From: Neobacillus niacini
Lineage (GTDB): Bacteria > Bacillota > Bacilli > Bacillales > Cytobacillaceae
Direction: 5' to 3'
Length of the DNA stretch: 64,000 bases
Assembly: GCF_030817595.1 (NCBI RefSeq)
Contig: NZ_JAUSZN010000001.1
Span: 318,001-382,000 of the forward strand
The stretch's first letter is position 1. Each line of letters opens with the position of its first letter. Position numbers and translations under genes: made by a program. The notes beneath the pieces are model-generated. The model was not told the origin of the DNA, did no database searches, and saw only the letters and a list, made by a program, of their open reading frames with translations. This document shows positions 35,780 through 45,371 of this stretch, piece after piece.

Positions 35780-36145
35780 TTGACAAATGAGACCAAAGGT
35801 GGAAAACGAATTACAGCATTAACTTTCATCTTTACCGTAATCCTGTCTCTATTTAGTAGTTTGGTTTCTGCCTCACCTGAAAAGTCAGTAAAGGTAATAA
35901 AGGAACCGCCCTCGAAGGAGATCGTAAAACTTACTCCAAGTGAATCGACAGTCTCGTTCACTCTTTCTAAAGGCAAACACGATTTAAAGGCTGAAGCAGA
36001 GTAAAAGGAGGGTTCCAAAGCTGATGTTACAGCAGAAGGAAAATGGAATTCTCTAGATGAGAAGGTTGTAACTGTTGCTAGTGGAGTGCTAACAGCTGTG
36101 AATGCAGGGTCTACACAAGGCTTTACGAATTTTAAAAGCCAATAA
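35780..36145 (+). pseudogene. small exported protein with an Ig-like (BIG2) domain, broken
   Basis: The frame carries a signal peptide (ALTFIFTVILSLFSSLVSAS) and a Pro/Lys linker, then TAA at 36002-36004. It continues in register with ADVTAEGKWNSLDEKVVTV and ASGVLTAVNAGST, a BIG2-type domain, to a second stop at 36143. ATG 35787, with good spacing from AGGAGG, is in another frame, so a start-proximal frameshift is also likely. It lies just before the subtilase gene. Confidence 0.6.
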
Positions 36146-36165
36146 AAATCAGGGAGGGAACTTTT

Positions 36166-39100
36166 TTGAAGAAGAAAAAACTCAACAGCATAGCAGCAAT
36201 TAGCTTGTCTGCAACTCTATTTTTTTCTGCTCTGCCACCAACCGCTTCACTTGCCGTAACAAAAATTCCGGGTGATCAAAGGCCTATATTAGATCGTTTG
36301 GAACATATTGGAAGCGGTGAAAATGCTAAGTCAGTTTCTAGACTTGACAATGACCAAAAGCGATTTTCTGAAAATCAACTTGTGATTCACTACTCCTCAC
36401 CGATTACTGAAAGCGAACATAGTGAAGCTGGTGGGAGATTAATAAAAAGAATATCATCCTTAGGCTATGATGTGATAGAGGTACAAAGCGGGGCAAAGCT
36501 TGAAGATATTGCAAATGCCTATGCAAAGTTATCAAAGGTAACTTCTATTTCAAAAAGTGCACTCGTAAAAAAACTAGCAACACCAGATTTAAAAGCGTCC
36601 GATATGTATCATCTCAATAATTTTAACGTTGTAAAAGGACAAGAAATGGCCGGGACAAATAAAGTTCGCGTCGCAGTTATTGATACTGGAATTGATGCAA
36701 ATCATCCTGAATTAACAAATAAAATTGTTGTCAATTATAATGCAATGGATCCTATGAAAAAAGGACAGCCTGACTCTCATGGTACCCATGTTACTGGGAT
36801 AATTGCTGCTGAGAAAAACAATGGACTCGGTGGGTACGGAATCGCTCCAAACTCTGAAATTGTATCCATTGACGTTTTTAACAGAGCTAGGTATGGAACG
36901 GACTATGACATTGCTGAAGGTATTTTAGAAGCAATCCGTCAAAATGTAGATGTCATTAATATGAGCTTAGGCGCCTGGGAGCCTTCTCCGATTTTAAGAG
37001 ATGCGGTGAAAAAAGCCATTGATAGCGGGATCGTTATTGTGGCTGCAGCAGGTAATGACGGTTTTGAACATATAAATTATCCTGCTTCCTATGATGGTGT
37101 CATTAGCGTCGGAGCTACAGATGAGGAAAATGTCTTAACGAATTTCTCTACATACGGCCCGTCTGTCGATGTAACAGCACCTGGAAATAATATTTATTCG
37201 TCTGTCTATTCATTTGAAAAAGGCTCTTCGTTTGTAAATATGAGCGGTACGTCAATGGCATCACCTATGGTTGCTGGGGCTGTTTCACTATTATTATCAA
37301 AGTATCCTGATCTTACACCTTATCAAGTAAGCTATATCTTAACTCATACAGCGAAGGATCTCGGAGAAAAAGGATATGATACTAAGTATGGTTATGGGAT
37401 GATCGACCTTGTAAAGATGCTTTCCTTTGATCCTAATACGATTCCTGCCCAGTCAGTTGTCTCAGCAGATCAGATTTTAGAAAAAGCAAAAAATTTTCCT
37501 GTTACGACAGAAACTTCGGAAACAACGATAGAAGGCAGCTTGGAAAGGCTCGAACAAACAGACTATTACAAGGTTACTGTTGAAAAAGATCAATATGTCC
37601 AAGTAAATCTTCAGGGAGCAAGTCAATATGATTTGAAATATGAGCTTAAATTCTATCCAGAAGGCGAAAATAATCCGGAGTATACGATCGAAGTCAATGA
37701 CGGAGCTGTAGGAAAACAGGAAGGTTCCTTATACAAATCTCCGAAAAAAGGAACCGTAGTATTAGCCTTAAAAGATTCGTTTGGGCAATATAGTGAAACA
37801 GGTAATTCAAAATATACACTGAAAGTAAGCCGCAAAGATCAGCTAAATGATGATGGAAATACAATGGAAACACCGGTCGTATTGGGTTCACTCCCATCTA
37901 CAACATCGCTTTCGAATTATTACACAGATGAGTTATTAACAGCATCACCAGCAGAACGTAAAGAGCAGCCTATTCCGGGAGATTCTGATTTTTATCGCTT
38001 AAAGGTTCCTGGAATTGCAGGTGACCCAGCAAAAGCAATGAGGATTAATGTATCAGCCGTAGCAGGAATGGACCCATCGCTTAAGCTTCATATGATTAAT
38101 TCTGATGTAAATGAAGATGGTACAACCGTCGAAAACACCAATGTCATTGATCAATTAAACACCAAAGGGTATGGTAAGTCAGAGTCGATGTCCATTACGG
38201 TTCTTCCAGGTTCGGAATACATGGTAGAAGTGACAAATAAACCGTCCCTTAGTGATTATGAAATCATAATTGGAAAAGAAATTGATTTTAATAGAAACTA
38301 TTCATCTCAAAATCCATATCAAGTTTCCTTTGAAATAACATCACAACCTGCAGATGAGGATCATTTCCCTGTATCCTCGAAGGAAACCGTAACGGAAAAA
38401 GAATTGGCAGAAGGAAAAATTGAAGAATATCTTGCAAAAAAAGAAGAAATTAACGAGAAACTAACAAACCTAGACTTCAACTATGACAGAGGAATACCTT
38501 CTTACTACGATCTTATCAAAGATGTCGCAATTCCTTATGAAATAGGAACAACCCAAAAAGGCTACTTCCAGTACAGTGTAGATGAAGATTGGATTAAAGT
38601 GACTCCAACTGAAAACTCTGTATTTGAAATGAATTTTACGAACAAAGAAGGGTACAATGTTCCAATTGTCCTTATCTTTAAGTACAATGAAAAAAAGAAC
38701 GATATCGATCAGATTTATCAAAGTGTGGATGAGAACACGCTTGCTGCTGAATCAGAACTTAAAGGGATGAATCCATTTTATATTGGTCTAAAAAAAGGTG
38801 AAACCTACTTTTTCCGTATAGCTGATGCATTATTCAGACCTAACTTTGATCCATATGAGTTCAAGATTTCACCAGCATTTAGCAACGCTAATGATGCTTA
38901 CGAAAACAATGACACGTTTAATACAGCAAAGACAATATCTACTGATCCAATTAAAGGAAGCCTATCGTCAAGCGGGGATATCGATACCTTCTATTTCAAA
39001 CCAGATAAAACCGCTGTATACAGTGCTATTGTTCAACCAGGTGCACTCCCTGAAGAATACAGTAAAGCACCTGATGAATTGAAACGACCTCTAGATTCCA

Positions 39101-39687
39101 CGCTTCTTATATACGAAGATACAAATGGAAATGGAAAACTAGAAGAAGACGAAGAAGGTAACCTTCGTATCGTTGAATACTCCTATGATAATCAACCAGA
39201 AATCGGCTCATTCCGTGCTGAAAATGGTAGAGGCTACTTCTTTAAGATTCTAAACTACTATAAAATGGTTACAACTCTTATTCCTTACACGTTTACTGTA
39301 AAAGAAGCACCGGAGAAAGATGAGGACGCTGGATCTGTATTGAAAAATAATGTTCCTACCAAGCCAGTTACCTTAGAAAGCTCTAATGAAGAATATACAC
39401 AATCTGGTTACATTAACATGGCAGAAGGAAAGGGTGATACCGACTATTACAAATTCATTCAAAAGACGAACGGTAAACGCACCATCAAGCTAGAAGTACC
39501 ATTTGACTTTGACGGAATCGTGACAGTCTACGACTCAAAAGGAACACAAATCGCAAAATCTGATCACTATGACAAGGCTGACTACGAAATCTTACAGGTT
39601 GCTCTCAAAAAAGGAACCTACTACATGAAAGTAGAAGAATTAAGGGGAAATGCAAGTGCATTGCCGTATAAATTAACAGTTAAATAA
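36166..39687 (+). CDS. secreted subtilisin-family (S8) serine protease with long C-terminal domains
   Basis: A 1173-residue exported protease. It has a signal peptide (1-30), a propeptide (about 40-140), and a catalytic domain with D173 (VAVIDTGID), H205 (DSHGTHVTG), oxyanion N297 (AAAGNDG) and S363 (GTSMASPMVAG). From about residue 450 to the end there are repeated pre-peptidase C-terminal-like beta domains (EGSLERLEQTDYYKVTV, GSLSSSGDIDTFYFKP, GKGDTDYYKFIQ), each a D-YYK/F type strand pattern that may bind substrate or cell surface. The start is TTG 36166 after GGGAGG. It is followed directly by a terminator and transposase debris. Confidence 0.93.
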   Translation: MKKKKLNSIAAISLSATLFFSALPPTASLAVTKIPGDQRPILDRLEHIGSGENAKSVSRLDNDQKRFSENQLVIHYSSPITESEHSEAGGRLIKRISSLGYDVIEVQSGAKLEDIANAYAKLSKVTSISKSALVKKLATPDLKASDMYHLNNFNVVKGQEMAGTNKVRVAVIDTGIDANHPELTNKIVVNYNAMDPMKKGQPDSHGTHVTGIIAAEKNNGLGGYGIAPNSEIVSIDVFNRARYGTDYDIAEGILEAIRQNVDVINMSLGAWEPSPILRDAVKKAIDSGIVIVAAAGNDGFEHINYPASYDGVISVGATDEENVLTNFSTYGPSVDVTAPGNNIYSSVYSFEKGSSFVNMSGTSMASPMVAGAVSLLLSKYPDLTPYQVSYILTHTAKDLGEKGYDTKYGYGMIDLVKMLSFDPNTIPAQSVVSADQILEKAKNFPVTTETSETTIEGSLERLEQTDYYKVTVEKDQYVQVNLQGASQYDLKYELKFYPEGENNPEYTIEVNDGAVGKQEGSLYKSPKKGTVVLALKDSFGQYSETGNSKYTLKVSRKDQLNDDGNTMETPVVLGSLPSTTSLSNYYTDELLTASPAERKEQPIPGDSDFYRLKVPGIAGDPAKAMRINVSAVAGMDPSLKLHMINSDVNEDGTTVENTNVIDQLNTKGYGKSESMSITVLPGSEYMVEVTNKPSLSDYEIIIGKEIDFNRNYSSQNPYQVSFEITSQPADEDHFPVSSKETVTEKELAEGKIEEYLAKKEEINEKLTNLDFNYDRGIPSYYDLIKDVAIPYEIGTTQKGYFQYSVDEDWIKVTPTENSVFEMNFTNKEGYNVPIVLIFKYNEKKNDIDQIYQSVDENTLAAESELKGMNPFYIGLKKGETYFFRIADALFRPNFDPYEFKISPAFSNANDAYENNDTFNTAKTISTDPIKGSLSSSGDIDTFYFKPDKTAVYSAIVQPGALPEEYSKAPDELKRPLDSTLLIYEDTNGNGKLEEDEEGNLRIVEYSYDNQPEIGSFRAENGRGYFFKILNYYKMVTTLIPYTFTVKEAPEKDEDAGSVLKNNVPTKPVTLESSNEEYTQSGYINMAEGKGDTDYYKFIQKTNGKRTIKLEVPFDFDGIVTVYDSKGTQIAKSDHYDKADYEILQVALKKGTYYMKVEELRGNASALPYKLTVK

Positions 39688-39699
39688 TGAGGTCTTGAG

Positions 39700-39727
39700 G
39701 CTGTCGACTATTTTCGACAGCTTTTTT
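39700..39727 (+). terminator. rho-independent terminator after the subtilase gene
   Basis: GCTGTCG (39700-39706) pairs with CGACAGC (39715-39721) around 8 bases, followed by six T. It begins 13 bases after the stop codon. Confidence 0.88.
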
Positions 39728-39729
39728 GA

Positions 39730-40110
39730 ATGCCAGGATTCCATGAGAGATTCGGGATTTATAGCAGCCCAAGAGTACATGACGATTTGGTTGAATGGGG
39801 TTATATCATTTCTCAAAAAACAGTAGCTCGCATTATGAAAGAATTGGGCTTTAAAGCTACACCAAAAGAAAAGTTTGTGGTTACAACTGATTCAAATCAT
39901 GATTTATATATTTATCCTAATCTTCTTGATCGTCAATTTAGCGTAGAAGAACCCAATCAAGTTTGGGTATCTGATATTACGTACATTTGGACGCTTGAAG
40001 GATGGGCTTATTTATCATCCGTTATGGATTTATATTCTAGGAAAATTTTAGGATGGAGTCTTGCATCACATATGAAGAAACTGCTAATTACGATTATCAG
40101 AGCACTTTAA
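39730..40110 (+). pseudogene. IS3-type transposase OrfB fragment
   Basis: From about 39755 the frame reads GIYSSPRVHDDLVEWGYIIS, then KTVARIMKELGFKATP, then VWVSDITYIWTLEGWAYLSS and VMDLYSRKILGWSL, the HTH_21 region and first Asp of an rve integrase. The remainder, with the second Asp and the Glu, is missing. The fragment is fused to the terminator of the subtilase gene. It differs from both other transposases in the window. Confidence 0.85.
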
Positions 40111-40570
40111 TGAACACTGAACGACATGGTAGGATAGGTGAATCGTCCGCATGGAAACGAACATTAAAAAGATTCGTGTTTGTATAATAGAACACATTAA
40201 GCGATATCAAGTTAGGAAACCAAGTACAACCTACCGTAAGGTAGAAATGCTCCCTTCTACACGACTAGTTTAAGAAAAAAATGAATTCGACCACACATAT
40301 TAGATATGTCTAAAATGAGCGGTCTTTTTAATATCAACTGTTTCACTAATCTAACCTAAATATAATGTCTCGCAGACTCTTGCTAATTGATGTGCTGATT
40401 ATACAGTTACTTTGCATTCCAGAACGGGCGAAATCGTTATATATCAACAAATAAAAGAAGTCCAATTCATATGCGAATTGGACTTCCGATTGTATTGCTA
40501 TTTTTAATTTTGTACTCCAAAACCGAACACGTTAGATTAGATTGTGGTCCTTTTTATTTTGAAGTTAAAC
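40111..40570. other. gene-free stretch with a perfect hairpin
   Basis: About 460 bases of transposon edge and non-coding DNA. GAAGTCCAATTC (40457-40468) and GAATTGGACTTC (40475-40486) form a perfect 12-bp stem with a 6-base loop and weak T-run. A weaker GACC...GGTCTTTTT hairpin lies near 40285-40327. No gene is supported. Confidence 0.5.
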
Positions 40571-40602
40571 TGGATGGTATAAAAAGTGTCCAATTGGATG
40601 GT
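40571..40602 (+). promoter_or_regulatory. MocR-type direct-repeat operator of the aminotransferase operon
   Basis: TGGATGGT (40571) and TGGATGGT (40595), starts 24 bases apart. AATAAAATTTATAAATCC then TATTATGG follows, nearly the same as after 31149. It lies about 160 bases before the first aminotransferase gene and is the best candidate control site of the operon. Confidence 0.7.
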
Positions 40603-40761
40603 AATAAAATTTATAAATCCTTTATTATGGAGAAGTAGATTTTATTAATGTTGAAACTAAAATAATAAAGTAATGTAAAAAATGTTTCTGATTCACCATT
40701 ATCTATTCACCTTAAATAGCTTATATGTTAATAACTTAATGATCGCTTGGAGGAAAGGGCT

Positions 40762-41898
40762 GTGAATATAATCAATCATATTAAGCATCGAAAAGCATTA
40801 GATCTTGTTAAACCTTATATACCAGGAAAACCCTTGTGGGAAGTACAAAAGGAATTACGATTGGCAAGAGTGATTAAATTAGCCTCAAATGAGAATCCCA
40901 TCGGAGCGTCACCTAATGCCCTTGAGGTAATATCTAATAGTCTTACTAGGCTAAATCGTTATCCTGATGCACATGCAGTTGAGTTGAAGGCGGCTATTGC
41001 TTCCAACCTATCACTGACCACTAAGCAATTAATTATTACAAATGGGGCAGATGAATTAATTACCTTAATTTCAGAAACCTATCTTGAAGCAGAAGATGAA
41101 ATTATCGTCCCTTCCCCATCTTTTAGTGAATATGATTTCGGTGCCCATTTGATGGGGGCAAAAGTTGTACCTGTTCCTCTGGACAATGAATACCAATTTA
41201 ATATTGATTTGATTTTATCGGCTGTAACAGATCGTACTAAATTGGTATATATCTGTTCACCAAATAATCCGACAGGGACTTATTTACCAAAATCAAAGTT
41301 AGAAGAATTGCTTCAATCCCTGCCTAATCATATTTTAGTAGTTTTTGATAGTGCATATAGTCATTTTGCAACCAATGAAGATTACACGAATGGCCTGGAA
41401 TATGTTCGTTCTGGTTATCCAATTATTGTTTTACAAACTTTTTCTAAAATTTTTGGACTTGCTGGTTTAAGGGTAGGATTTGGTGTAGCACCAGAAAATA
41501 TTATTCAAAGCATCGTTCGTGTAAAAGAGCCTTTTAATGTCAATAGTTTGGCACAGGTCGCTGCAGCTGCAGCAATCATGGACGAGGAACATGTGGAAAA
41601 ATCAAAACAGGTAAATACCGCAGGACGTCAACAATTATATAAAGCCTTCCGAGAATTAGGATTAGAATTTATAGAGAGCATGAGTAATTTCATTCTGGTT
41701 AAATTTGGTCATAATGCAAATGAAATCTATCAACAGCTTTTATGTCAAGGAGTAATTGTCCGTTATGGCGATACATGGGGAATGCCCCAACATCTCCGAA
41801 TATCTGTTGGAACAGCGGATGAGAATACTATATTAATAGAAGAAATATGTTCAATCATGAAACGCCAGCTAATTCACTTTAAAGGTGAGATAAAATGA
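40762..41898 (+). CDS. PLP aminotransferase, histidinol-phosphate aminotransferase-like
   Basis: A 378-residue fold-type I aminotransferase. The segments LASNENPIGASPNALE, NRYPDAHAVELK, VYICSPNNPTGT and QTFSKIFGLAGLRVGFG (PLP lysine K in SKIFG) match HisC-type enzymes. GTG 40762 after GGAGGAAAGG is the preferred start; TTG 40747 overlaps that site. No his genes are nearby, so histidine synthesis is unlikely and an aromatic or other amino acid is the probable substrate. The stop overlaps the next gene (ATGA). It is the first gene of the operon behind the MocR-type operator, and a fragment of a sister copy lies at 33739. Confidence 0.9.
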   Translation: MNIINHIKHRKALDLVKPYIPGKPLWEVQKELRLARVIKLASNENPIGASPNALEVISNSLTRLNRYPDAHAVELKAAIASNLSLTTKQLIITNGADELITLISETYLEAEDEIIVPSPSFSEYDFGAHLMGAKVVPVPLDNEYQFNIDLILSAVTDRTKLVYICSPNNPTGTYLPKSKLEELLQSLPNHILVVFDSAYSHFATNEDYTNGLEYVRSGYPIIVLQTFSKIFGLAGLRVGFGVAPENIIQSIVRVKEPFNVNSLAQVAAAAAIMDEEHVEKSKQVNTAGRQQLYKAFRELGLEFIESMSNFILVKFGHNANEIYQQLLCQGVIVRYGDTWGMPQHLRISVGTADENTILIEEICSIMKRQLIHFKGEIK

Positions 41899-43220
41899 AC
41901 GAGCTTGCATTGAATTTAAACGAGATGATTAAGAAAAATAATCCACATGTATTTGACTTACTGTCGGATCTGGGTAAGAAGTTATACTACCCAAATGGAA
42001 TCTTAAGCCAGAGTGCAGAAGCAACCCAAAAAGCTACCCGTTTTAATGCAACAATTGGAATTGCTACTGAAAAAAAGGTTCCAATGCATTTTGAACATAT
42101 ACAGGAAACGTTATCCGAGTATTCCCCAGATGAGGTCTATCCATATGCACCTCCCTCTGGGAAATTAACGTTACGGAATGAATGGAAACGAAAATTATTG
42201 CGAGATAATCCATCTTTACATGAAAGCTCGATGGGACTTCCGATTACAACAAATGCTCTTACTCACGGATTAAGTCTCACAGCAGATCTTTTTGTAGATG
42301 AAAATGATGCCATTATTCTTCCAGATAAATATTGGGGGAACTATCAAACCATATTTCATGTACGTAGAGGCGGCAATCTTAAGACTTTTAAGCTTTTTGA
42401 TGAAAATGACACCTTTAATATTCCATCATTCAGAGAATGTTTACTACAGCAAAAGGATGCAGGTAAGGCAATGGTCTTGCTTAATTTCCCGAACAACCCG
42501 ACGGGCTACACGCCAAAGGAAAATGAAGTCCAAGGAATTATCTCGGTCTTAATGGAAGCGGCAGAAGCTGGTATTAATCTAGCCGTAATCCTTGACGATG
42601 CCTATTTCGGCTTGTTTTTTGAAGACTCTGTAAAAGAGTCATTGTTTGGCCGGTTAGCAGGAATCCATCCAAGAATTTTACCGATTAAGGTGGATGGGGC
42701 AACAAAAGAAAATTATGTTTGGGGACTAAGAGTAGGTTTTTTAACCTTTGCGTCCGATAGTCCTACTATATTGGAAGCTTTGGAACAAAAAACAAACGGC
42801 CTTATTAGAGGAACCATTTCAAGCAGTTCCCATTTGTCTCAGACGGTCATTTTACGTTCCTTGCAATCTAGCAAGTTTGAAGAGGAAAAATGTAAAAAAC
42901 ATAATATAATGAAGCGGCGGGCGACGAAGGTCAAGGAGATTATTACTCGAGAAGAGTATAAAGAAGCCTGGGGTTTCTATCCTTTTAACTCTGGATATTT
43001 TATGTGCTTAAAGCTTAATCAGGTAGATGCAGAGGAATTGAGGGTTCACTTATTAAATGAATACGGTGTAGGAACTATAGCCATAAGTTCATCTGACTTA
43101 CGAATCGCCTTTTCGTGTGTCGAAGAAGAAGATTTAGAAGAACTTTTTGAACTCATTTACCGTGGTATCAATGATTTAGTATCAAAGGGAGTAAGCATTG
43201 ATGTTCAAAAAACACTTTAA
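41895..43220 (+). CDS. class I/II PLP aminotransferase
   Basis: A 441-residue enzyme, longer than the first. Visible PLP-fold features are YAPPSGKLTLRNEWKRKLL, NALTHGLSLTADLF, NFPNNPTGYTP, ILDDAYFGLF (PLP aspartate) and VDGATKENYVWGLRVGF (PLP lysine in ATKE). It overlaps the first aminotransferase by four bases and is clearly co-translated. Two unlike aminotransferases in one operon suggest sequential or partner steps, or two substrates. It is not an obvious paralogue of the first. The substrate is not identifiable. Confidence 0.87.
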   Translation: MNELALNLNEMIKKNNPHVFDLLSDLGKKLYYPNGILSQSAEATQKATRFNATIGIATEKKVPMHFEHIQETLSEYSPDEVYPYAPPSGKLTLRNEWKRKLLRDNPSLHESSMGLPITTNALTHGLSLTADLFVDENDAIILPDKYWGNYQTIFHVRRGGNLKTFKLFDENDTFNIPSFRECLLQQKDAGKAMVLLNFPNNPTGYTPKENEVQGIISVLMEAAEAGINLAVILDDAYFGLFFEDSVKESLFGRLAGIHPRILPIKVDGATKENYVWGLRVGFLTFASDSPTILEALEQKTNGLIRGTISSSSHLSQTVILRSLQSSKFEEEKCKKHNIMKRRATKVKEIITREEYKEAWGFYPFNSGYFMCLKLNQVDAEELRVHLLNEYGVGTIAISSSDLRIAFSCVEEEDLEELFELIYRGINDLVSKGVSIDVQKTL

Positions 43221-43301
43221 TCATCTAGTACAACTATGATTATGACTTCAATAGGCAGATGAGAAAGTTGTATAAAAATTGGTATATAGGGGGGAATTGA
43301 A

Positions 43302-44120
43302 ATGAAAAAACAACTATTCGTTACTAGTATTTTCGGATTAATTTTAATTTTTCTGATGGCTGGATGTAATAAAGAGAACTTAAAAGCGGATACCCAAAAA
43401 GAAGAACAACCGAAAGAAGTAAAGGGGTTGGGTTGGGAACATGACAATCCCGCTTCTCCTACAGCAGGTGAATGGAAACCAGTTGATTTACCAGATGGAA
43501 GTAAGTATACATTAGACCCACCACCAGCGAATAACTCTGATATAACGAAAGCTGATTTGGAAGAATTACGAAAATTGGCAGAAAATCGAACAGAAGAAGA
43601 TATTAAAATCATCCAACGGTGGGCAAGTGAAATTATTGGTCCAAATACGAGGTGGATGGCAATAACAGAAGAAATGTTAAAGAAATATAGTCTATCACCA
43701 CCCGAAGCTGCCAGGGTTCACCAAATTGTTAGTGGTGCGATTTATACAGCTTCTGTTGCTGCCTTTCATGAGAAATATCGTTATCTGCGACCAAGACCAA
43801 CACATCTTGATTCTAGCATAACATTAATTGATAATTTTGAAGTTCCTGCACATCCTGCCTATCCTTCCGCTCATGCGACAACAGGGTCTGCGGCCAGTAC
43901 GGTTCTTTCCTATATCTTTCCTAATGACAAAGAAATATTCATTGATATGTCAAAAGAATCCGACCTTTCGAGGAAGCTCGCAGGTGTACATTATGAAAGT
44001 GATAATATAGCTGGCAGGAAACTAGGTACACAAATTGCGGAGGATATAATTGAGGGTTTAAAGGATGACCGGGCACCACTATTTTACGACGAACAGCATT
44101 CAGGAAATTCTGGACACTAA
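43302..44120 (+). CDS. PAP2/vanadium-haloperoxidase-like lipoprotein
   Basis: A 272-residue lipoprotein (lipobox LMAGCN, C22). The PAP2/vanadate-binding signature is complete: K158-x-R-x-x-R163-P (EKYRYLRPRP), PSAH (188-191) and SRKLAGVHYESD with R224 and H230. Such proteins are acid phosphatases or vanadium haloperoxidases; the sequence cannot separate the two. It is extracytoplasmic. AGGGGGGAA precedes ATG 43302. A decayed copy of this gene stands before deoC at 31369, and both contain the AATTGAGGGTTTA string. The link to the aminotransferases and nitrilase is by position. Confidence 0.85.
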   Translation: MKKQLFVTSIFGLILIFLMAGCNKENLKADTQKEEQPKEVKGLGWEHDNPASPTAGEWKPVDLPDGSKYTLDPPPANNSDITKADLEELRKLAENRTEEDIKIIQRWASEIIGPNTRWMAITEEMLKKYSLSPPEAARVHQIVSGAIYTASVAAFHEKYRYLRPRPTHLDSSITLIDNFEVPAHPAYPSAHATTGSAASTVLSYIFPNDKEIFIDMSKESDLSRKLAGVHYESDNIAGRKLGTQIAEDIIEGLKDDRAPLFYDEQHSGNSGH

Positions 44121-44245
44121 TCTTTTTTTTAGATTAGATAGCTATTAACTTAAAATTTTATTATTGCTAGCCCAAATTACTAGCATAATAGAATGATGAA
44201 CCCTTTTATAAATATTTACCTGAAATTTAATTGGAGGAAATCCAG

Positions 44246-45199
44246 GTGTATACAAATCAGAATGTCAGGGTGGCGGTTATTCAAGCTGCATCCGTTATTA
44301 TGGATCGCGATGCTTCGATTGAAAAAGCAGTTAGCTTAATAAAACAAGCGGGAGAAAAGGGTGCTAAAATAGTTGTTTTTCCGGAGGCTTTTATTCCTGC
44401 CTATCCTAGAGGGTTATCCTTTGGAACCATTATTGGAAGCCGAACGGAAGATGGAAGAAAGGATTGGTACAGGTATTGGGAAAACTCGATTCCTGTTCCT
44501 GGTGAAGCAACAGAACAACTTGGGACAGCAGCACGTGAAGCTGGCGTTTATGTTGTTATGGGCGTAATCGAGCGAGATAGTGAATTTAGTGGTGGTACTC
44601 TGTACTGTTCTGTTATTTTTATCGGACCTGATGGCTCTCTTTTAGGAAAACATCGCAAATTAAAACCAACTGCAGCTGAACGAATCGTCTGGGGTGAGGG
44701 TGATGGCAGTACGTTACCCGTATTTGATACTCCATACGGGAAAATTGGGGCTTTGATTTGCTGGGAGAACTATATGCCTCTAGCTAGGGCAGCAATGTAT
44801 GCACAAGGTGTCCAGTTGTATATTGCACCTACTGCAGATGGAAGGGAATCTTGGCAGTCGACCATTCGTCACATCGCAATGGAAGGCAGATGCTTTGTAT
44901 TATCCTCTAATCAATATGTAACCAAGGATATGTATCCTAAGGATTTAGCTTGTTATAATGACCTTGTTTCATCTCCAGATGTGATGAGTAACGGTGGAAG
45001 TGCCATCGTTGGACCACTTGGAGATTATGTTGCGGAGCCTGTATGGGGAAAAGAAGAGATCATCGTTGCAGACCTGGATATGAAACTGATAGCCTATAGT
45101 CAATTTGACTTTGATTCTGTTGGTCATTATTCAAGACCGGATGTTTTTAAATTATTAGTAAACAAAAAAAAGCAGGAAAGTACAATTTGGATGAAATGA
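44246..45199 (+). CDS. nitrilase (aliphatic/aryl nitrilase class)
   Basis: A 317-residue member of the nitrilase superfamily branch 1, which hydrolyses nitriles to carboxylic acids and ammonia. The catalytic triad is E47 (VVFPEAFIPAYPRG), K138 (KHRKLKPT) and C172 (GALICWENYMPLAR); CWEN-P is the mark of true nitrilases and cyanide-active relatives rather than amidases. GTG 44246 follows GGAGGAAATCCAG; TTG 44231 overlaps the site. It follows the lipoprotein by 125 bases and ends in a terminator, so it is the last gene of the unit. A route amino acid to nitrile to acid would suit the aminotransferases, but that is inference. Confidence 0.93.
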   Translation: MYTNQNVRVAVIQAASVIMDRDASIEKAVSLIKQAGEKGAKIVVFPEAFIPAYPRGLSFGTIIGSRTEDGRKDWYRYWENSIPVPGEATEQLGTAAREAGVYVVMGVIERDSEFSGGTLYCSVIFIGPDGSLLGKHRKLKPTAAERIVWGEGDGSTLPVFDTPYGKIGALICWENYMPLARAAMYAQGVQLYIAPTADGRESWQSTIRHIAMEGRCFVLSSNQYVTKDMYPKDLACYNDLVSSPDVMSNGGSAIVGPLGDYVAEPVWGKEEIIVADLDMKLIAYSQFDFDSVGHYSRPDVFKLLVNKKKQESTIWMK

Positions 45200-45213
45200 C
45201 CAAATTTCTATCT

Positions 45214-45255
45214 GAGATTAAGCCGTTTTCTTTATAAAGGAATTCGGCTTTTTTC
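45214..45255 (+). terminator. rho-independent terminator after the nitrilase gene
   Basis: AAGCCG pairs with CGGCTT across an 18-20 base internal region, followed by six T. It resembles the deoC terminator at 32485. Confidence 0.75.
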
Positions 45256-45371
45256 ATATATAATTAAGGTGTCAGAGAATCTTATTTCAAGCAAATCAGA
45301 GTCCAACCATTAAGCATTTAGAAACGTTATTTTAGCTAGTTAACCATTATAAATAGAAAGAGGGCAGCGGT

